From the NCBI GenBank assembly GCA_031256755.1, contig JAIRPZ010000260.1, positions 1-15,255 of the forward strand: DNA of 15,255 nt. The letters are read 5' to 3'. The DNA is from Planctomycetaceae bacterium (GTDB taxonomy: Bacteria > Planctomycetota > Planctomycetia > Pirellulales > Thermoguttaceae). Below the pieces are notes generated by a model. It had not been told where the DNA came from. It searched no databases and worked only from the letters and a program-made list of their open reading frames with translations. Positions 15,034 to 15,255 of the stretch are shown here, one piece after another; the stretch's first letter is position 1; every line of letters begins with the position of its first letter. Made by a program: the position numbers and the translations under genes.

Positions 15034-15076
15034 CCGGCAACAGATGCCCGCAGAAACAGCGGGCATCTGTTGTCGG
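15034..15076. terminator. 18-bp hairpin between two convergent genes (probable bidirectional terminator)
   Basis: The 5' arm at 15034-15051 pairs with the 3' arm at 15059-15076 over 18 bp with one G-U wobble; the inner 14 bp are perfect. The loop is AGAAACA (15052-15058). It lies 23 nt after the isomerase stop and 69 nt beyond the end of the convergent minus-strand gene. A short T-rich stretch (TATTTT) follows 11 nt later on the plus strand, so it is not a classic T-tract terminator. Confidence 0.5.
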
Positions 15077-15145
15077 ACGCGCATATTTTGGAGTGTGTCT
15101 GTTGCCTGTCCGGCAAGGATACAGCAGGCGTTGTCGGCCGCTTGT

Positions 15146-15255
15146 TTATTTTTCTGAATTGCTTATTTTGAGTTTCACCGCTTTTCCGACATCAAACGTT
15201 TGCGTAACGTTTTTCTCCTTGCCGGTGATTTCAATTTCAAATGGTGTCGTTTCCG
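15146..15255 (-). CDS. 3' end of a minus-strand gene (partial, unidentified)
   Basis: One minus-strand frame is open from the window edge (first full codon at 15253) to the TAA at 15148-15146, 35 codons. The visible end reads ETTPFEIEITGKEKNVTQTF and then DVGKAVKLKISNSEK. Alternating polar and hydrophobic residues suggest a beta-sandwich end of the kind common in exported proteins, but the family cannot be named. The other two minus frames have stops within this stretch. Its convergent placement against the isomerase, with a hairpin between, supports a genuine gene end. Confidence 0.5.
   Translation of the reverse strand, partial: ETTPFEIEITGKEKNVTQTFDVGKAVKLKISNSEK

Overview
The window looks like ordinary chromosomal DNA from a planctomycete, possibly a gut-type Pirellulales/Thermoguttaceae-like lineage of moderate GC. 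This is inferred from protein families and was not tested by search. The pointers are a secreted 3-keto-disaccharide hydrolase (DUF1080) with a GGLPG-type N-terminal half, an exported isochorismatase-like hydrolase carrying the GVHTNMCV signature, an exported tetraheme cytochrome fused to an EPCGC-type phosphoesterase-like domain, a xylose-isomerase-like TIM-barrel protein, and the scarcity of Shine-Dalgarno sequences.

Layout. 1-161 is the 3' end of an unidentified gene. 185-4017 (+) holds the DUF1080 hydrolase, mannose-1-phosphate guanylyltransferase (manC) and an acyl-CoA/ACP synthetase of the Aas type; the last appears to have its own promoter overlapping the manC stop. An ExbB/TolQ-type channel (-) converges on this block and overlaps it by 13 nt. 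5066-5138 is tRNA-Lys(UUU). On the minus strand follow a phosphohexomutase (5265-6650) and the isochorismatase-like hydrolase (6745-7626), each with a good promoter. Divergent from these is a large RND exporter (7872-11171, +). Convergent with the exporter are the tetraheme cytochrome (11209-12720, -) and a UbiA prenyltransferase (12857-13756, -). Divergent from UbiA, with back-to-back promoters, is the TIM-barrel isomerase (13961-15010, +). It ends at an 18-bp hairpin, beyond which lies the 3' end of another minus-strand gene (15146-15255).

How the genes relate. The phosphohexomutase and ManC could supply sugar-1-phosphates and GDP-mannose for envelope polysaccharide. UbiA (quinone side-chain attachment) and the multiheme cytochrome both point to respiratory electron transfer. 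The DUF1080 hydrolase, the isochorismatase-like protein, the cytochrome and the ExbB-like protein carry export signals, so much of the window serves the cell envelope. Start sites were corrected for four genes (RND 7872, cytochrome 12720, UbiA 13756, isomerase 13961), using promoter positions, signal peptides and one clear Shine-Dalgarno site. I found no CRISPR array, complete mobile element, phage genes or defence system, and no wholly new system. The most unusual items are the phosphoesterase-like/tetraheme fusion, a perfect inverted repeat filling a promoter spacer, and a Cys-rich insertion in the exported hydrolase.
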